Shown: positions 11,623-21,830, counted from the first letter of the stretch. The stretch: 64,000 bases of DNA from Pseudomonas sp. 5P_3.1_Bac2 (GCF_025465995.1 NZ_JANLNY010000028.1:62001-126000); one strand, 5' to 3'. Notes: generated by a model from the sequence alone, not told the origin. Made by a program: numbers and translations.

Positions 11623-12549
11623 ATGACCCTTACTGAACTGCGCTACATAGTCACCCTTGCCCAAGAGCAGCATTTCGGCCGTGCAGCTGAACGCTGCCAC
11701 GTCAGCCAGCCCACGCTGTCGGTGGGGGTGAAGAAGCTCGAAGACGAACTCGGCATCCTGATCTTCGAACGCAGCAAAAGTGCTGTGCGCCTGACTCCGG
11801 TCGGCGAAGGCATTGTTACGCAGGCGCAAAAGGTCCTTGAACAGGCACAAGGTATTCGCGAGATGGCCCAAGCTGGGAAAAACCAGATGGCCGCGCCGCT
11901 GAAAATCGGTGCGATTTACACCGTCGGCCCGTACCTGTTCCCCCATTTGATCCCACAGCTGCACCGCGTGGCGCCGCAGATGCCCCTCTATATAGAGGAA
12001 AACTTCACCCACGTGCTGCGCGATAAGCTGCGTAACGGCGAACTGGACGCGATCATCATCGCCCTGCCGTTCCAAGAAGCTGACGTGCTGACCAAACCAC
12101 TGTACGACGAGCCCTTCTATGCCCTGATGCCAGCCGGCCACCCCTGGACCGAGCTGAAGAGCATCGACGCCAAGCTGCTCAATGATAAGAGCCTGCTACT
12201 GCTCGGCGAAGGTCACTGCTTCCGTGATCAAGTGCTGGAGGCCTGCCCGACCCTGCGTAAAGGCGGTGAAGACAGCAGCAAGCACACCACCATTGAGTCC
12301 AGCTCGCTGGAAACCATTCGCCACATGGTCGCCTCCGGCCTTGGCGTATCGATCCTGCCGTTCTCAGCGGTCGACAGCCATCACTATGCGCCCGGCGTGA
12401 TCGAGGTACGCCCACTTAGTGCGCCAGTGCCCTATCGCACCGTAGCCATTGCCTGGCGCGCCAGCTTCCCACGGCCTAACGCGATTGAGGTGCTGACCGA
12501 CTCGATCCGCCTGTGCTCGGTGGCTCGCCCCGAAAACTTCAATAACTAG
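11623..12549 (+). CDS. oxyR: Hydrogen peroxide-sensing LysR-type regulator OxyR
   Basis: LysR-family transcription factor activating peroxide-defence genes on disulfide formation. From ATG at 11623 the product has 308 residues. The N-terminal winged helix-turn-helix spans about 1-60 (HFGRAAERCHVSQPTLSVGV). The redox cysteines fall at exactly C199 and C208 (GHCFRDQVLEAC), the positions used in E. coli OxyR. An in-frame ATG nine codons earlier is rejected because the family begins MTLTELRY. recG follows after eight bases, as in other pseudomonads. The redox motif makes the call specific rather than generic LysR. Confidence 0.97.
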   Translation: MTLTELRYIVTLAQEQHFGRAAERCHVSQPTLSVGVKKLEDELGILIFERSKSAVRLTPVGEGIVTQAQKVLEQAQGIREMAQAGKNQMAAPLKIGAIYTVGPYLFPHLIPQLHRVAPQMPLYIEENFTHVLRDKLRNGELDAIIIALPFQEADVLTKPLYDEPFYALMPAGHPWTELKSIDAKLLNDKSLLLLGEGHCFRDQVLEACPTLRKGGEDSSKHTTIESSSLETIRHMVASGLGVSILPFSAVDSHHYAPGVIEVRPLSAPVPYRTVAIAWRASFPRPNAIEVLTDSIRLCSVARPENFNN

Positions 12550-12557
12550 GCACAACC

Positions 12558-14633
12558 ATGACCGAGCTGGCGACAGTGTCTGTGACCGCGCTCAAAGGGG
12601 TCGGCGCAGCACTGGCGGAAAAGCTGGCCAAAGTTGGCCTCGAGAACCTGCAGGACGTCCTGTTCCATCTGCCGCTGCGCTACCAAGACCGCACCCGTAT
12701 CGTGCCGATTGGCGCTCTGCGCCCGGGGCAGGATGCGGTGGTCGAAGGCCTTGTGGCCGGCGCCGATGTGGTGATGGGCCGCCGCCGCAGCCTGCTGGTA
12801 CGCCTGCAAGACGGCAGCGGCACCCTGAGCCTGCGTTTTTACCACTTCAGTCAAGCGCAAAAAGACGGCCTCAAACGCGGCACTCGCGTGCGCTGCTATG
12901 GCGAGGTGCGCCCCGGCTCATCGGGCCTGGAAATCTATCACCCGGAATATCGCACCTTAAGTGGCGACGAACCCATTGCGGTTGAACAGAACCTCACGCC
13001 GATCTACCCAAGCACCGAAGGCCTGACCCAGCAGCGCCTGCGCCAGCTCAGCGAGCAAGCCCTCAGCCGCCTCGGTCCGCACAGCCTGCCCGACTGGCTG
13101 CCCCGTGAGCTGGCCGATGAATATCAGCTCAGCCCGCTCGATCAGGCCATTCGCTACCTGCATCGGCCACCGCCAGATGCCGACCTGGAAGAACTCGCCG
13201 AAGGCCGCCACTGGGCGCAACACCGCCTGGCCTTTGAGGAACTGCTGACCCATCAGCTGTCGCTGCAACGCTTGCGCGAAAGCGTGCGCAGCCAGCAAGC
13301 ACCGGCTCTGCCGCCGGCGCGCAAGCTGCCCAAAGAATTTCTGCAAATCCTTGGCTTTACCCCCACCGGCGCGCAGCAGCGCGTCGGCGCCGAGATTGCC
13401 TACGACCTCAGCCAGCACGAGCCGATGCTGCGCTTGGTGCAAGGTGATGTGGGTGCCGGTAAAACCGTGGTCGCCGCCTTCGCCGCCCTGCAAGCGCTGG
13501 AAGCTGGCTACCAAGTGGCCCTGATGGCGCCGACCGAGATCCTCGCCGAACAGCACTTTATTAACTTCAGCAAATGGCTGGCCCCGCTGGGCCTGGAAGT
13601 CGCCTGGCTGGCCGGCAAACTCAAGGGCAAGGCGCGCAGCGCGGCCCTTGAGCAAATTGCCGCGGGCGCGCCCATGGTAGTCGGCACCCATGCGCTGTTT
13701 CAGGAGGAGGTGCAGTTTCGCAATCTGGCCCTAGTGATCATCGATGAGCAGCATCGCTTCGGCGTACAGCAGCGCCTGGCCTTGCGCCAGAAAGGCGTGG
13801 ATGGCCGACTGTGCCCGCATCAATTGATCATGACCGCCACGCCGATCCCGCGCACCCTGGCCATGAGTGCCTACGCCGACCTCGACACCTCGATCCTCGA
13901 CGAATTGCCACCCGGCCGTACCCCGGTGAATACCCTGGTGATCGCCGACAGCCGCCGCCTAGAAGTGGTCGAGCGGGTGCGCCAGGCTTGCAATGAGGGC
14001 CGTCAGGCGTACTGGGTGTGCACCCTGATTGAAGAGTCGGAAGAACTTACCTGCCAGGCGGCCGAAACCACCTTTAGCGATCTGAGCGCGGCCCTGGGCG
14101 GACTGCACGTGGGCCTGGTGCATGGGCGCATGAAGCCTGCGGATAAAGCGGCGGTGATGGATCAGTTCAAACGCGGCGAGCTGCAATTGCTGGTGGCCAC
14201 CACGGTGATCGAGGTGGGCGTCGACGTACCCAACGCCAGCCTGATGATCATCGAGAACCCGGAGCGCCTGGGTCTGGCGCAACTGCACCAACTGCGCGGC
14301 CGGGTTGGCCGGGGCAGCGCCGCCAGTCACTGCGTGCTGCTCTACCACGCGCCGCTGTCGCAACTGGGGCGCCAGCGTTTGGCGATCATGCGCGAAACCT
14401 GCGATGGCTTTGTGATCGCCGAAAAAGACTTAGAGCTGCGCGGCCCTGGCGAGATGCTCGGCACCCGCCAAACCGGTCTGCTGCAATTTAAAGTGGCCGA
14501 TCTGATGCGCGACGCCGACCTTCTTCCCGCCGTGCGCGACGCAGCACAAACCCTGCTGGAACGCTGGCCGCGACATGTCAGCCCACTGCTTGAACGCTGG
14601 TTACGCCATGGCCAACAATACGGGCAAGTGTGA
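12558..14633 (+). CDS. recG: ATP-dependent DNA helicase RecG
   Basis: Branch-migrating helicase that regresses stalled forks and processes Holliday junctions. The 691-residue product has the N-terminal wedge/OB domain (about 1-200), then a superfamily 2 helicase core with Walker A GDVGAGKT near 296-303, the DEQH box near 395-398, motif III TATPIPRT, and the C-terminal motifs QLRGRVGRG. Length matches the family. It is eight bases from oxyR and probably co-transcribed. Confidence 0.97.
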   Translation: MTELATVSVTALKGVGAALAEKLAKVGLENLQDVLFHLPLRYQDRTRIVPIGALRPGQDAVVEGLVAGADVVMGRRRSLLVRLQDGSGTLSLRFYHFSQAQKDGLKRGTRVRCYGEVRPGSSGLEIYHPEYRTLSGDEPIAVEQNLTPIYPSTEGLTQQRLRQLSEQALSRLGPHSLPDWLPRELADEYQLSPLDQAIRYLHRPPPDADLEELAEGRHWAQHRLAFEELLTHQLSLQRLRESVRSQQAPALPPARKLPKEFLQILGFTPTGAQQRVGAEIAYDLSQHEPMLRLVQGDVGAGKTVVAAFAALQALEAGYQVALMAPTEILAEQHFINFSKWLAPLGLEVAWLAGKLKGKARSAALEQIAAGAPMVVGTHALFQEEVQFRNLALVIIDEQHRFGVQQRLALRQKGVDGRLCPHQLIMTATPIPRTLAMSAYADLDTSILDELPPGRTPVNTLVIADSRRLEVVERVRQACNEGRQAYWVCTLIEESEELTCQAAETTFSDLSAALGGLHVGLVHGRMKPADKAAVMDQFKRGELQLLVATTVIEVGVDVPNASLMIIENPERLGLAQLHQLRGRVGRGSAASHCVLLYHAPLSQLGRQRLAIMRETCDGFVIAEKDLELRGPGEMLGTRQTGLLQFKVADLMRDADLLPAVRDAAQTLLERWPRHVSPLLERWLRHGQQYGQV

Positions 14634-14712
14634 CTCTGCGCACAGAGCAGCCCCGGCTAGCCCCGTACCCTGCGTAAATACTTAAAAGAATGCTGCCTAG
14701 CTGGAAATTGTA

Positions 14713-16119
14713 ATGACTGAAGCTGCACTGGCACCCCAATCCCCGCCGCAACCGCCGGCCATCATCCTGCACCTGCTCAATAAACTCGGCCTCACTTACC
14801 AAATCATCAGCGACAGCCCAGCTCTGGCCAAAGCCCAACGGGTACAAGCAGTGCTGCTGGACGATGCCGTCGGCGCCCTGCTGGTCCTGTTCGGTCAAGA
14901 CCAACTGCTTGATCTCAAGCGCCTGACCGAGCTGACCGGGCGCAAACTATTCGCGGTCAAGCCCGAGCGCCTTGAGCGCATGCTGGCCAAGCACAACCTG
15001 AAAACCCTGCCCGGCCTGGCTTCATTGACCAGCTCGCCCTGCCTGTACGACGAACGCCTGCTGCAACAGCCGAGCCTGTATATCGAGTCCGGCCAGCCTG
15101 GGATATTGCTCGAACTGAGTAGCGAGGCCTTTAAAGAACAATTGTGCAAGGCCAGCGCCGCACGATTTGGCGAGCCATTGAGCAATATCCGTCCTAATCT
15201 GGATCGCCCCAATGACGATCGCAGCGAAATCAGCCAAGCGGTGCAAGTTTTTACCGCGCGGCGTATTCAGCAGCGTCTAGAGGAAACCATCGAGATCCCG
15301 CCGCTGCCGGCCACCGCGCAAAAAATCATCAAGCTGCGGGTCAATCCCAACGTCACCGTCGATGCCATCACTGCCGTGGTCGAAGCCGATCCCGCCCTGG
15401 CCGCGCAAGTGGTCAGCTGGGCTGCCTCGCCTTACTACGCGGCGCCGGGGAAAATCCGTTCGGTGGAAGATGCCATCGTCCGCGTGCTCGGCTTTGATTT
15501 GGTGATCAACCTGGCGCTGGGTCTGGCCCTGGGCAAAACCTTGAGCCTGCCCAAGGATCAGCCGCAGGAAGCGACGCCTTACTGGCAATTGGCAATTTAT
15601 AACGCGGCGGTGATTGAGGGGCTGACCCGCGCCATCCCCCGCGAGCGCCGCCCGGAAAGCGGCCTGACCTACCTGGCGGGGCTGCTGCACAGCTTCGGCT
15701 ATTTGGTTTTGGCGCACGTTTTCCCGCCGCATTTTTCGCTGATCTGCCGGCATCTGGAGGTCAACCCGCACTTGCCGCACAGCTATATCGAGCAGCACTT
15801 GCTGGGCATTACCCGCGAGCAAATTGGCGCCTGGCTGATGAGCTATTGGGACATGCCGGAAGAGCTGATCAGCGCCCTGCGCTTCCAACTCGACCCGCAA
15901 TACGTGGGCGCCAATGCCGTGTATCCCAACTTGGTGTGCCTGTCCGCCAGCCTGTTGCGCAACCATGGCATCGGTTCAGGCGCACGCAGCGAGATCCCGC
16001 AAGAGCTGCTGGACAACCTCGGCATTAGCCTGGCCCAGGCCGAAGACGCAGTGAACAAGGTGCTGCAAGCTGAAGTGGCGCTGCGCGAGCTGGCTGCGCA
16101 ACATAACTCCAGCCACTAA
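14713..16119 (+). CDS. YbaK-like plus HDOD domain protein
   Basis: A 468-residue soluble protein. About residues 20-150 resemble a YbaK/aminoacyl-tRNA editing-like domain (LGLTYQIISDSPALAKAQRVQAVLLDD), and about 190-400 form an HDOD domain, a degenerate HD fold without the catalytic His-Asp pair, seen here in PPLPATAQKIIKLRVNP and the helix-rich stretch after it. HDOD proteins are linked to signalling and stress responses, but the role of this one is unknown. It follows recG by 79 bases, an arrangement shared with other Pseudomonas, and is convergent with the next gene. Confidence 0.85.
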   Translation: MTEAALAPQSPPQPPAIILHLLNKLGLTYQIISDSPALAKAQRVQAVLLDDAVGALLVLFGQDQLLDLKRLTELTGRKLFAVKPERLERMLAKHNLKTLPGLASLTSSPCLYDERLLQQPSLYIESGQPGILLELSSEAFKEQLCKASAARFGEPLSNIRPNLDRPNDDRSEISQAVQVFTARRIQQRLEETIEIPPLPATAQKIIKLRVNPNVTVDAITAVVEADPALAAQVVSWAASPYYAAPGKIRSVEDAIVRVLGFDLVINLALGLALGKTLSLPKDQPQEATPYWQLAIYNAAVIEGLTRAIPRERRPESGLTYLAGLLHSFGYLVLAHVFPPHFSLICRHLEVNPHLPHSYIEQHLLGITREQIGAWLMSYWDMPEELISALRFQLDPQYVGANAVYPNLVCLSASLLRNHGIGSGARSEIPQELLDNLGISLAQAEDAVNKVLQAEVALRELAAQHNSSH

Positions 16120-16142
16120 CAGCTGCGGCGCAAGGGCCCGGC

Positions 16143-16877
16143 TTACTTAAGCTTGGCTCGCCGCTGCGCGAACAACTGCGGCAATAGCTGCAAGCTGCTG
16201 CTCATCAACAGGCTCACGGCAGGCTGCTCGTACAACTCGGCGTACTGGGTCAGTTGGTCACTGGGCATCTGCCGGTAGGCGTACAACATAAACGACTCCA
16301 CGGCCTGGGCACTGCTGCTGCGCAGCTCTTCGGCCTGGCGCGTGGTCTGCGCGCTCAGCGCCTGCTCATCGATGCTTTGTCCACGCTGCTGCAAGCTCAG
16401 CCAGGCCTGGGTTTTACCCGCCTCATAGCGCAGCAAGGTGGCCAAATCAGTGGTATGCGAGGCGGCGTCCAAACGCTGTACCAGCTGCAGGCGCGCCGGC
16501 AGAGGCGGACGCTCTTTGAGTTGCTGGCGGTACGCGGCCAGCCCCTGGCTGCCGTCCTCACTTTCACCCACTGCCCGTTCAGCGGCGGTAAAGCCCTGCG
16601 CCAACGGCGTTTGCAGGAGCGCTAAAGCCTCTTTAAATTGCTCAGGGGTCAGTTTAGTGGCCAAACGCTGCGCCAACTCATCGCACAGCCCTTGCGCGCT
16701 AAACGCCGCAGCCACGCGCTTTTGTAAGTCCTCAGACAAGCCCTTTTGCGCCAAGGGCGCGCTTTGTTCGCACAGCACGTTAATGCCGGCCAACTCGAAC
16801 AATTTGTAGGCTTGGGCGTTATCTGCCGCCGCCAGCCACGGACTCAGTAACAACATCACCAGCAGCAACACGCGCAT
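16143..16877 (-). CDS. Exported hypothetical protein
   Basis: A 244-residue protein with a clear signal peptide (MRVLLLVMLLLSPWLAAA, cleavage about residue 18) and then a helix-rich, glutamine- and leucine-rich body with no membrane segment, so likely periplasmic. I do not recognise a catalytic motif. The body resembles DUF2059-type all-helical periplasmic proteins only weakly (repeated LP-type segments and a C-terminal YAELYEQPAVSLLM). It is convergent with the HDOD gene, with 23 bases between stops, and upstream of it lies the SCP2-like gene on the same strand. Confidence 0.75.
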   Translation of the reverse strand: MRVLLLVMLLLSPWLAAADNAQAYKLFELAGINVLCEQSAPLAQKGLSEDLQKRVAAAFSAQGLCDELAQRLATKLTPEQFKEALALLQTPLAQGFTAAERAVGESEDGSQGLAAYRQQLKERPPLPARLQLVQRLDAASHTTDLATLLRYEAGKTQAWLSLQQRGQSIDEQALSAQTTRQAEELRSSSAQAVESFMLYAYRQMPSDQLTQYAELYEQPAVSLLMSSSLQLLPQLFAQRRAKLK

Positions 16878-16959
16878 ACGTAGAGCTCTCTTGATGACTG
16901 GTCCGCCGCGCCATGGGCAACGGGCCAGCGGGGGTGCAGCACTCAGTCGATGGAGAAGA

Positions 16960-17355
16960 TCACTTGGCGTTACTGTCCGCCGGCTTTTTCTTCTTTGGCA
17001 TCAGGTACTTGGTCAGGCCCTGAAACCACATCACCAGCGCCGGGTTGCCTTTGATCTGAATATCCTTGTTCTGGATACCCTGCATAAAGGCCAGCTGTTT
17101 GTTTTTCGCCGTCATGGTGGCCAAACCAAAGGCCGCATCTTTAAAGCCCAAAGCAAATGCCGGCTCGTTGACCGTGCCGCGCTTGCTGGAAATACGCTGA
17201 TCTTTAACGATGAAGTGACGGGCTACTTTGCCGTCGAGGGTGTGCAGTTGAAAGACCAGGTCTTTACCCACCAACTGCTCTTGGAATGCCGGATTAGTAC
17301 GGCTGGCCTTGGCCATCAAACGACCCAGCATCCACAACAAAAAACGAAATTTCAT
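16960..17355 (-). CDS. SCP2-like (sterol carrier fold) hypothetical protein
   Basis: A 131-residue protein with a short hydrophobic N-terminus and a central pattern (VARHFIVKDQRIS..., AFALGFKDAAFGLATM, IKGNPALVMWFQGLTKYL) like bacterial SCP2-fold lipid-binding domains. It ends in a lysine-rich tail (MPKKKKPADSNAK). Function is not known. It lies downstream of the HU gene on the same strand but is separated from it by a hairpin. Confidence 0.7.
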   Translation of the reverse strand: MKFRFLLWMLGRLMAKASRTNPAFQEQLVGKDLVFQLHTLDGKVARHFIVKDQRISSKRGTVNEPAFALGFKDAAFGLATMTAKNKQLAFMQGIQNKDIQIKGNPALVMWFQGLTKYLMPKKKKPADSNAK

Positions 17356-17477
17356 GCGCGCAGCTCACATCATTAATAGAGGGAATTAACCGAGTAAGAC
17401 AGCGCATTGTAGCGATTTAGCCTAGAGACAACAGCCGGCAGCAAGAAGGGCGTGAACACGCCAGCCGCAGAAGCAGA

Positions 17478-17499
17478 ACCCGGAGCGCAGGCTCCGGGT
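17478..17499 (-). terminator. Hairpin downstream of the HU gene
   Basis: Perfect 9-base inverted repeat (ACCCGGAGC / GCTCCGGGT) with a 4-base loop, starting eight bases after the HU stop. On the transcribed strand it is followed by GGTTCTGCTTCT rather than a clean T run, so it may be a weak intrinsic terminator or a 3' end stabiliser. Confidence 0.6.
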
Positions 17500-17507
17500 C
17501 CACAGAC

Positions 17508-17780
17508 TCAGTTAACCGCGTCTTTCAGGGACTTGCCTGGCTTGAAGGCAACGGTGTTGCTGGCCTTGATTTTAACTGGCTCGCCAGTTTGTGGGTTTTT
17601 GCCGGTGCGGGCACCGCGGTGACGTTGCACAAAAGTACCGAAGCCGACCAAGGTCACGCTGTCTTTGCGGTTCAGGGCTTTGGTGATTTCGTCCAACACG
17701 GCGTTCAATACGCGATTTGCCTGATCTTTGGTCAGATCTGCCTTATCGGCGATAGCGGCGGCGAGTTCCGGTTTACGCAT
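17508..17780 (-). CDS. hupA: DNA-binding protein HU
   Basis: Small histone-like protein that bends and compacts DNA. The product has the standard 90 residues and the family signature GFGTFVQRHRGARTGKNPQTGEPVKI. The position next to rubredoxin reductase is that of the HU-alpha gene in other pseudomonads, hence the symbol; pseudomonads carry several HU paralogues, so the letter is less certain than the family. It forms a single-gene unit ended by the hairpin at 17478-17499. Confidence 0.92.
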   Translation of the reverse strand: MRKPELAAAIADKADLTKDQANRVLNAVLDEITKALNRKDSVTLVGFGTFVQRHRGARTGKNPQTGEPVKIKASNTVAFKPGKSLKDAVN

Positions 17781-17966
17781 ACATGCCTCTTACGTTTTTG
17801 TTTTAGTGTCCGGGGGCTGCTCTGCATGAGCAGATACCAACGCGCCGCGACTGCTCTGATCTGCGGCTAACAGATCTGAGGATGGCATGACTCCCTCTAG
17901 CGCGCCACCCTTGTCCAACAATTAAAACGACTAACTTTGTGACAAGGGCGACATAACTTCGGCTAA

Positions 17967-19115
17967 TTACGCCAATAGCGCTGGCAAGGCCTTATTCAGG
18001 GCCAGACGCTCCTGCACAGCGGCACCGGTCAGGGCGTATCCGAGCAAGGCGCCTTGACCGTCATGACACAGTGCCTTGATGTCGGCGCCACTGCCCTCGA
18101 CTGTCCAGTCACCCTGCATACCAGCCGGAACCGGCGAGACCACCACCGGACACACCGGAGTTTTCACCGTCACCGGCATCGGCCCGTATTTGACCGCCGT
18201 CGGATTGCCCGCCAAGGTCTGCGCCAGCGCCCTGGCGCCAGCCATCAAGGGCATCACGTAGAGCAGATTGAGCCCCGCTACTTCCGCACAATCACCTACG
18301 GCATAGATATGTGCTTGGCTGCTGCGTAGCTGGCGATCGACCACAATGCCGCGGTTTACCGCCAAGCCCGCGGCTTGGGCCAGCTCAGTACGGGGGCGCA
18401 AGCCAGCGGCGGCGAGCAGCACATCGCAACTCACCTCAGTGCCATCGAACAGTTGCGCGACATAGCCCGCGCCGGCCTGCCGCACGCTGCTCAGCAGACG
18501 GCCTAAGTGAAAGCGCGCACCTAAAGACGCCAACCCCGCCTGCACCGCCGCCGCCGCAGGTGGCGGCAGCAAGTCCGGCATCACCTGCATGCTCGGCGCC
18601 ACCACATCGACCTGATAACCGCCTAGCAGCAAGTCATTGGCAAACTCACAGCCAATCAAACCGGCGCCCAGCAGTAGAACGCGCTGTTTACCGGCGACGG
18701 CTTGGCGGAAGCGGCCGTAGTCGTGCAGATCGTTGACGGTAAACAGCTCAGCGCTATCGTCACCGGCCGGGGTCAAACGCACCGCTTCGGCCCCTAGGGC
18801 CAGGACCAAGTCGCGATAGACGATACGTTCCTCACCCACCCAGAGGCAGTTGTGCTGCGGCTCGATAGCAGTGACACGGCTGTGGGTGCGGATCTCGGCA
18901 TTCAGTTGCACCGCCATGGCGCCCGCTTCAGCCATGCTCAGCTCATCGGCCTGCTTATTTTTGCCAAAGCCGGTGGACAGCATCGGCTTGGAGTAGGAGC
19001 GGCCATCATCGGCGCTGAGCAGCAGCAACGGCGTACTGTTGTCCAGCTTGCGCCACTCGCGGGCCAGGTTGTAGCCGGCCAAACCGCTGCCGACAATGAC
19101 TACAGGTGCACTCAT
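17967..19115 (-). CDS. rubB: Rubredoxin-NAD(+) reductase
   Basis: FAD-dependent reductase that moves electrons from NADH to rubredoxin, supplying alkane hydroxylases or oxidative stress systems. From ATG at 19115 ([21 protein letters not shown]), with AGGAG five bases upstream, it has 382 residues. The FAD-binding GxGxxG is at the N-terminus (VGSGLAGYN), the NAD-binding dinucleotide fold is [16 protein letters not shown] near residue 145, and the second FAD motif is AVGDCAEV. It is 34 bases downstream of the rubredoxin gene. Confidence 0.93.
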   Translation of the reverse strand: MSAPVVIVGSGLAGYNLAREWRKLDNSTPLLLLSADDGRSYSKPMLSTGFGKNKQADELSMAEAGAMAVQLNAEIRTHSRVTAIEPQHNCLWVGEERIVYRDLVLALGAEAVRLTPAGDDSAELFTVNDLHDYGRFRQAVAGKQRVLLLGAGLIGCEFANDLLLGGYQVDVVAPSMQVMPDLLPPPAAAAVQAGLASLGARFHLGRLLSSVRQAGAGYVAQLFDGTEVSCDVLLAAAGLRPRTELAQAAGLAVNRGIVVDRQLRSSQAHIYAVGDCAEVAGLNLLYVMPLMAGARALAQTLAGNPTAVKYGPMPVTVKTPVCPVVVSPVPAGMQGDWTVEGSGADIKALCHDGQGALLGYALTGAAVQERLALNKALPALLA

Positions 19116-19149
19116 AACCACTCCTTAAACCGCAACGCCACACAGGCTC

Positions 19150-19317
19150 TTAAGCAATCTCAATCATCTCGAAATCTTGTTTGCCCACGCCGCAGTCGGG
19201 GCACAACCAGTCTTCAGGTACATCCTGCCAGGCCGTGCCAGGAGCGATGCCATCGTCAGGCCAGCCTTCACGCTCGTCATAAATCAGTCCGCAAACCACA
19301 CACTGCCACTTTTTCAT
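19150..19317 (-). CDS. rubA: Rubredoxin
   Basis: Small one-iron electron carrier. The 55-residue product has both knuckle motifs, C6-x2-C9 (CVVCGLIYD) and C39-x2-C42 ([10 protein letters not shown]), which bind Fe, plus the conserved GWPDDGI and W-DVPEDW segments. It lies just upstream of its reductase. P. aeruginosa carries two tandem rubredoxins here (rubA1, rubA2); only one is visible in this window. Confidence 0.95.
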   Translation of the reverse strand: MKKWQCVVCGLIYDEREGWPDDGIAPGTAWQDVPEDWLCPDCGVGKQDFEMIEIA

Positions 19318-19503
19318 TATCACCTCAGGCCATCACAGGGCTATTTGTGCCGCGCACGCTAACGTATCTGTGCAGATGCGCCAAGGCGCTGTACCTTTCT
19401 TGTACAAACCACAGCCGCCCACCGAGCGCCGCGATAGAGCGTGATAGACTCGCGGCTTGTCGCTTACAGATGAATGCTGCTCGTGCCCCACGCCTCCTTC
19501 GCC

Positions 19504-20037
19504 ATGTCGCCTAATTGGTTAACCGCCGCCGCCCTGCAACCTGCCCCCGTTCCCGAGGTGTGGCAGTGGCTGTTCAATCAGGACTCGCTGACCCGCCGCT
19601 TAACCAAACTCTCCGCGAACGGCTTTAGCGTGGTGCCCTTACTGCAAGGCTGGGCGCCGCTGCGTGACGATGAATGTGCAGTGCTGGGCGTAGCTGCAGG
19701 CAGCAGCGGTTGGGTACGCGAGGTGTATTTGTGCGGCCACGATCAGCCTTGGGTATTTGCCCGCAGTGTCGCCGCGCGTAGCGCCCTAGAAGACTCCGCT
19801 TTGGATTTAGCCGAGCTGGGAAATCGCTCGTTGGGCGAGTTGCTGTTTAGCGACCAAGCCTTCGCCCGTGGAGAGCTGCAGGTCTGCCGTTACCCGGCAG
19901 CTTGGCTGCCTAGCCCCGATCAACAAGAAGGGCTGTGGGCGCGGCGCTCCAGCTTTAGCCGGGGGCCATTGGCGGTGCTGGTCGCCGAGGTGTTCTTACC
20001 CAGCTTCTGGCCTGCCGCCGGCGTGTCCCTGAGTTAG
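19504..20037 (+). CDS. ubiC: Chorismate pyruvate-lyase UbiC
   Basis: Cytoplasmic enzyme that splits chorismate into 4-hydroxybenzoate and pyruvate, the first committed step of ubiquinone synthesis. From ATG at 19504 the product is 177 residues and has the family segments DSLTRRL, WVREVYLCG, LGNRSLGELLF and WARRSSF...AVLVAEVFLP. An ATG ten codons upstream (19474) is in frame and cannot be excluded; neither has a convincing ribosome site. It is followed by ubiA, the next step of the pathway, after 45 bases. Confidence 0.92.
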   Translation: MSPNWLTAAALQPAPVPEVWQWLFNQDSLTRRLTKLSANGFSVVPLLQGWAPLRDDECAVLGVAAGSSGWVREVYLCGHDQPWVFARSVAARSALEDSALDLAELGNRSLGELLFSDQAFARGELQVCRYPAAWLPSPDQQEGLWARRSSFSRGPLAVLVAEVFLPSFWPAAGVSLS

Positions 20038-20082
20038 CTGCACGCCGCTATAATCGCCGCACCTCGCCTGGAGACGCGCTTG

Positions 20083-20976
20083 ATGTATACCCGCCTACTG
20101 CAATCACTGAATCGTCTACACCCGCGCGCCTGGGATTTCATCCAACTGATGCGCATGGAAAAACCCATCGGCATTTACCTGCTGCTGTGGCCAACCTTGT
20201 GGGCGCTGTGGATTGCCGCAGAGGGCATGCCAAGCTGGAAGAATCTGCTCATTTTCGTCGTCGGCACCGTACTGATGCGGGCCGCCGGCTGCGTCATCAA
20301 CGACTTCGCCGACCGTAAATTCGATGGCCACGTTAAGCGCACTCAAGCACGCCCCCTGGCCAGCGGCGTCATCCGCTCGCGCGAGGCGCTGATCCTGTTC
20401 GCCGTGCTGATCGCCCTGAGCTTTGTCTTAGTCCTGTTCACGAATAGCGCGACGATTTGGCTGTCGTTCGGCGGCGTAGCCCTGGCGGCCTGCTACCCCT
20501 TTATGAAGCGCTTCACCTTTTATCCACAGGTGGTGTTGGGCGCGGCCTTCTCCTGGGGTATCCCCATGGCTTTCACCGCCGAAACCGGCCAACTGCCGGC
20601 CGCGGCTTGGCTGCTGTATATCGCCAACCTGCTGTGGACCGTGGGCTACGATACCTATTACGCCATGGCTGACCGCGAAGACGACCTGAAGATTGGGGTC
20701 AAATCCACGGCCATTCTGTTCGGCGACGCCGACCGCATCATCATCCTCAGCCTGCAAGGCTTGGCGTTGGTCTGCCTGCTGCTGGCGGCAGCGCGCTTCG
20801 AGCTGGGGCTGTACTTTCACTTAGGCCTGCTGGTGGCGGCTGGGTGCTTCCTGTGGGAATTTTACCAAACCCGCAAACGCGAACCGATGGTGTGTTTCCA
20901 AGCCTTTTTACATAACCACTGGGCCGGCTTGGCGATCTTCGTGGGCCTAGTCCTGGAGTACGCCCTACGCGCCTAG
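20083..20976 (+). CDS. ubiA: 4-hydroxybenzoate octaprenyltransferase UbiA
   Basis: Integral membrane prenyltransferase that attaches the polyprenyl tail to 4-hydroxybenzoate. The product is 297 residues with about eight membrane segments. Both Asp-rich Mg-diphosphate motifs are present, NDFADRKFD near residue 69 and DREDD near 190. A TTG one codon upstream is an equally spaced alternative start after GGAG. It forms an operon with ubiC. Confidence 0.95.
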   Translation: MYTRLLQSLNRLHPRAWDFIQLMRMEKPIGIYLLLWPTLWALWIAAEGMPSWKNLLIFVVGTVLMRAAGCVINDFADRKFDGHVKRTQARPLASGVIRSREALILFAVLIALSFVLVLFTNSATIWLSFGGVALAACYPFMKRFTFYPQVVLGAAFSWGIPMAFTAETGQLPAAAWLLYIANLLWTVGYDTYYAMADREDDLKIGVKSTAILFGDADRIIILSLQGLALVCLLLAAARFELGLYFHLGLLVAAGCFLWEFYQTRKREPMVCFQAFLHNHWAGLAIFVGLVLEYALRA

Positions 20977-21031
20977 CGCGCCGCTCTAGATCGGCAAAGA
21001 CAGCAATAGCCTTTGGCCAGCGGTCGAGTGT

Positions 21032-21050
21032 TTGTCATATAGCTGCAATA
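21032..21050 (+). promoter_or_regulatory. Pho box upstream of phoB
   Basis: TTGTCATATAGCTGCAATA matches the PhoB-binding consensus (two CTGTCAT-like 7-base repeats 11 bases apart); the first half is strong, the second diverged. A TATCTA -10-like element follows about ten bases after. It lies 53-71 bases before the phoB ATG, consistent with the autoregulation known for phoBR. Confidence 0.7.
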
Positions 21051-21102
21051 ATTTCGTTATCTAATGCAGACCATTAAAACGAGATGACTTGAGGCTAAAG
21101 CC

Positions 21103-21792
21103 ATGGTGGGCAAAAACATTCTGATCGTCGATGACGAAGCACCAATCCGCGAGATGATCGCGGTTGCTTTAGAAATGGCGGGCTATGACTGCATGGAAGC
21201 AGAGAACACACAACAAGCCCACGCCCTGATTGTTGACCGCAAACCTGACCTGATTCTGCTCGACTGGATGCTGCCCGGCACCAGCGGCATTGAACTGGCA
21301 AGGCGCCTGAAGCGCGATGAGCTGACCGGTGATATCCCCATCATCATGCTCACGGCCAAAGGTGAAGAGGACAACAAAATCCAGGGTCTGGAAGTCGGCG
21401 CCGATGACTACATCACCAAGCCCTTCTCGCCGCGTGAATTAGTCGCCCGCCTCAAGGCCGTGCTGCGCCGTGCCGGCCCAGCTGATAGCGACGGCCCGAT
21501 CGAGATCGACGGCCTCAAGCTCGATCCCCTCAGCCACCGCGTCACCATCGATGGCAAACCCGCTGAGATGGGCCCCACCGAATACCGTCTGCTGCAATTC
21601 TTTATGACTCACCAAGAACGCGCCTACACCCGTGGCCAGCTGCTGGATCAGGTATGGGGCGGTAACGTGTATGTCGAGGAGCGCACCGTCGACGTGCACA
21701 TCCGCCGCCTGCGCAAAGCCCTCGGTGAGGCTTATGAGAACTTGGTGCAAACCGTGCGCGGCACCGGTTATCGTTTCTCCACCAAGAGCTAG
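21103..21792 (+). CDS. phoB: Phosphate regulon response regulator PhoB
   Basis: OmpR-family transcription factor that activates phosphate-starvation genes when phosphorylated by PhoR. The 229-residue product has a receiver domain with acidic pocket D10-D11, phosphoacceptor D54 ([10 protein letters not shown]) and the conserved lysine in ADDYITKPF, then a C-terminal winged helix (LPxxYRLLQFF..., [12 protein letters not shown]). It precedes phoR by 38 bases and has its own Pho box. Confidence 0.97.
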   Translation: MVGKNILIVDDEAPIREMIAVALEMAGYDCMEAENTQQAHALIVDRKPDLILLDWMLPGTSGIELARRLKRDELTGDIPIIMLTAKGEEDNKIQGLEVGADDYITKPFSPRELVARLKAVLRRAGPADSDGPIEIDGLKLDPLSHRVTIDGKPAEMGPTEYRLLQFFMTHQERAYTRGQLLDQVWGGNVYVEERTVDVHIRRLRKALGEAYENLVQTVRGTGYRFSTKS

Positions 21793-21830
21793 TTCACCAG
21801 CATAAGGATTGACTGGCGGATGGACCTTCT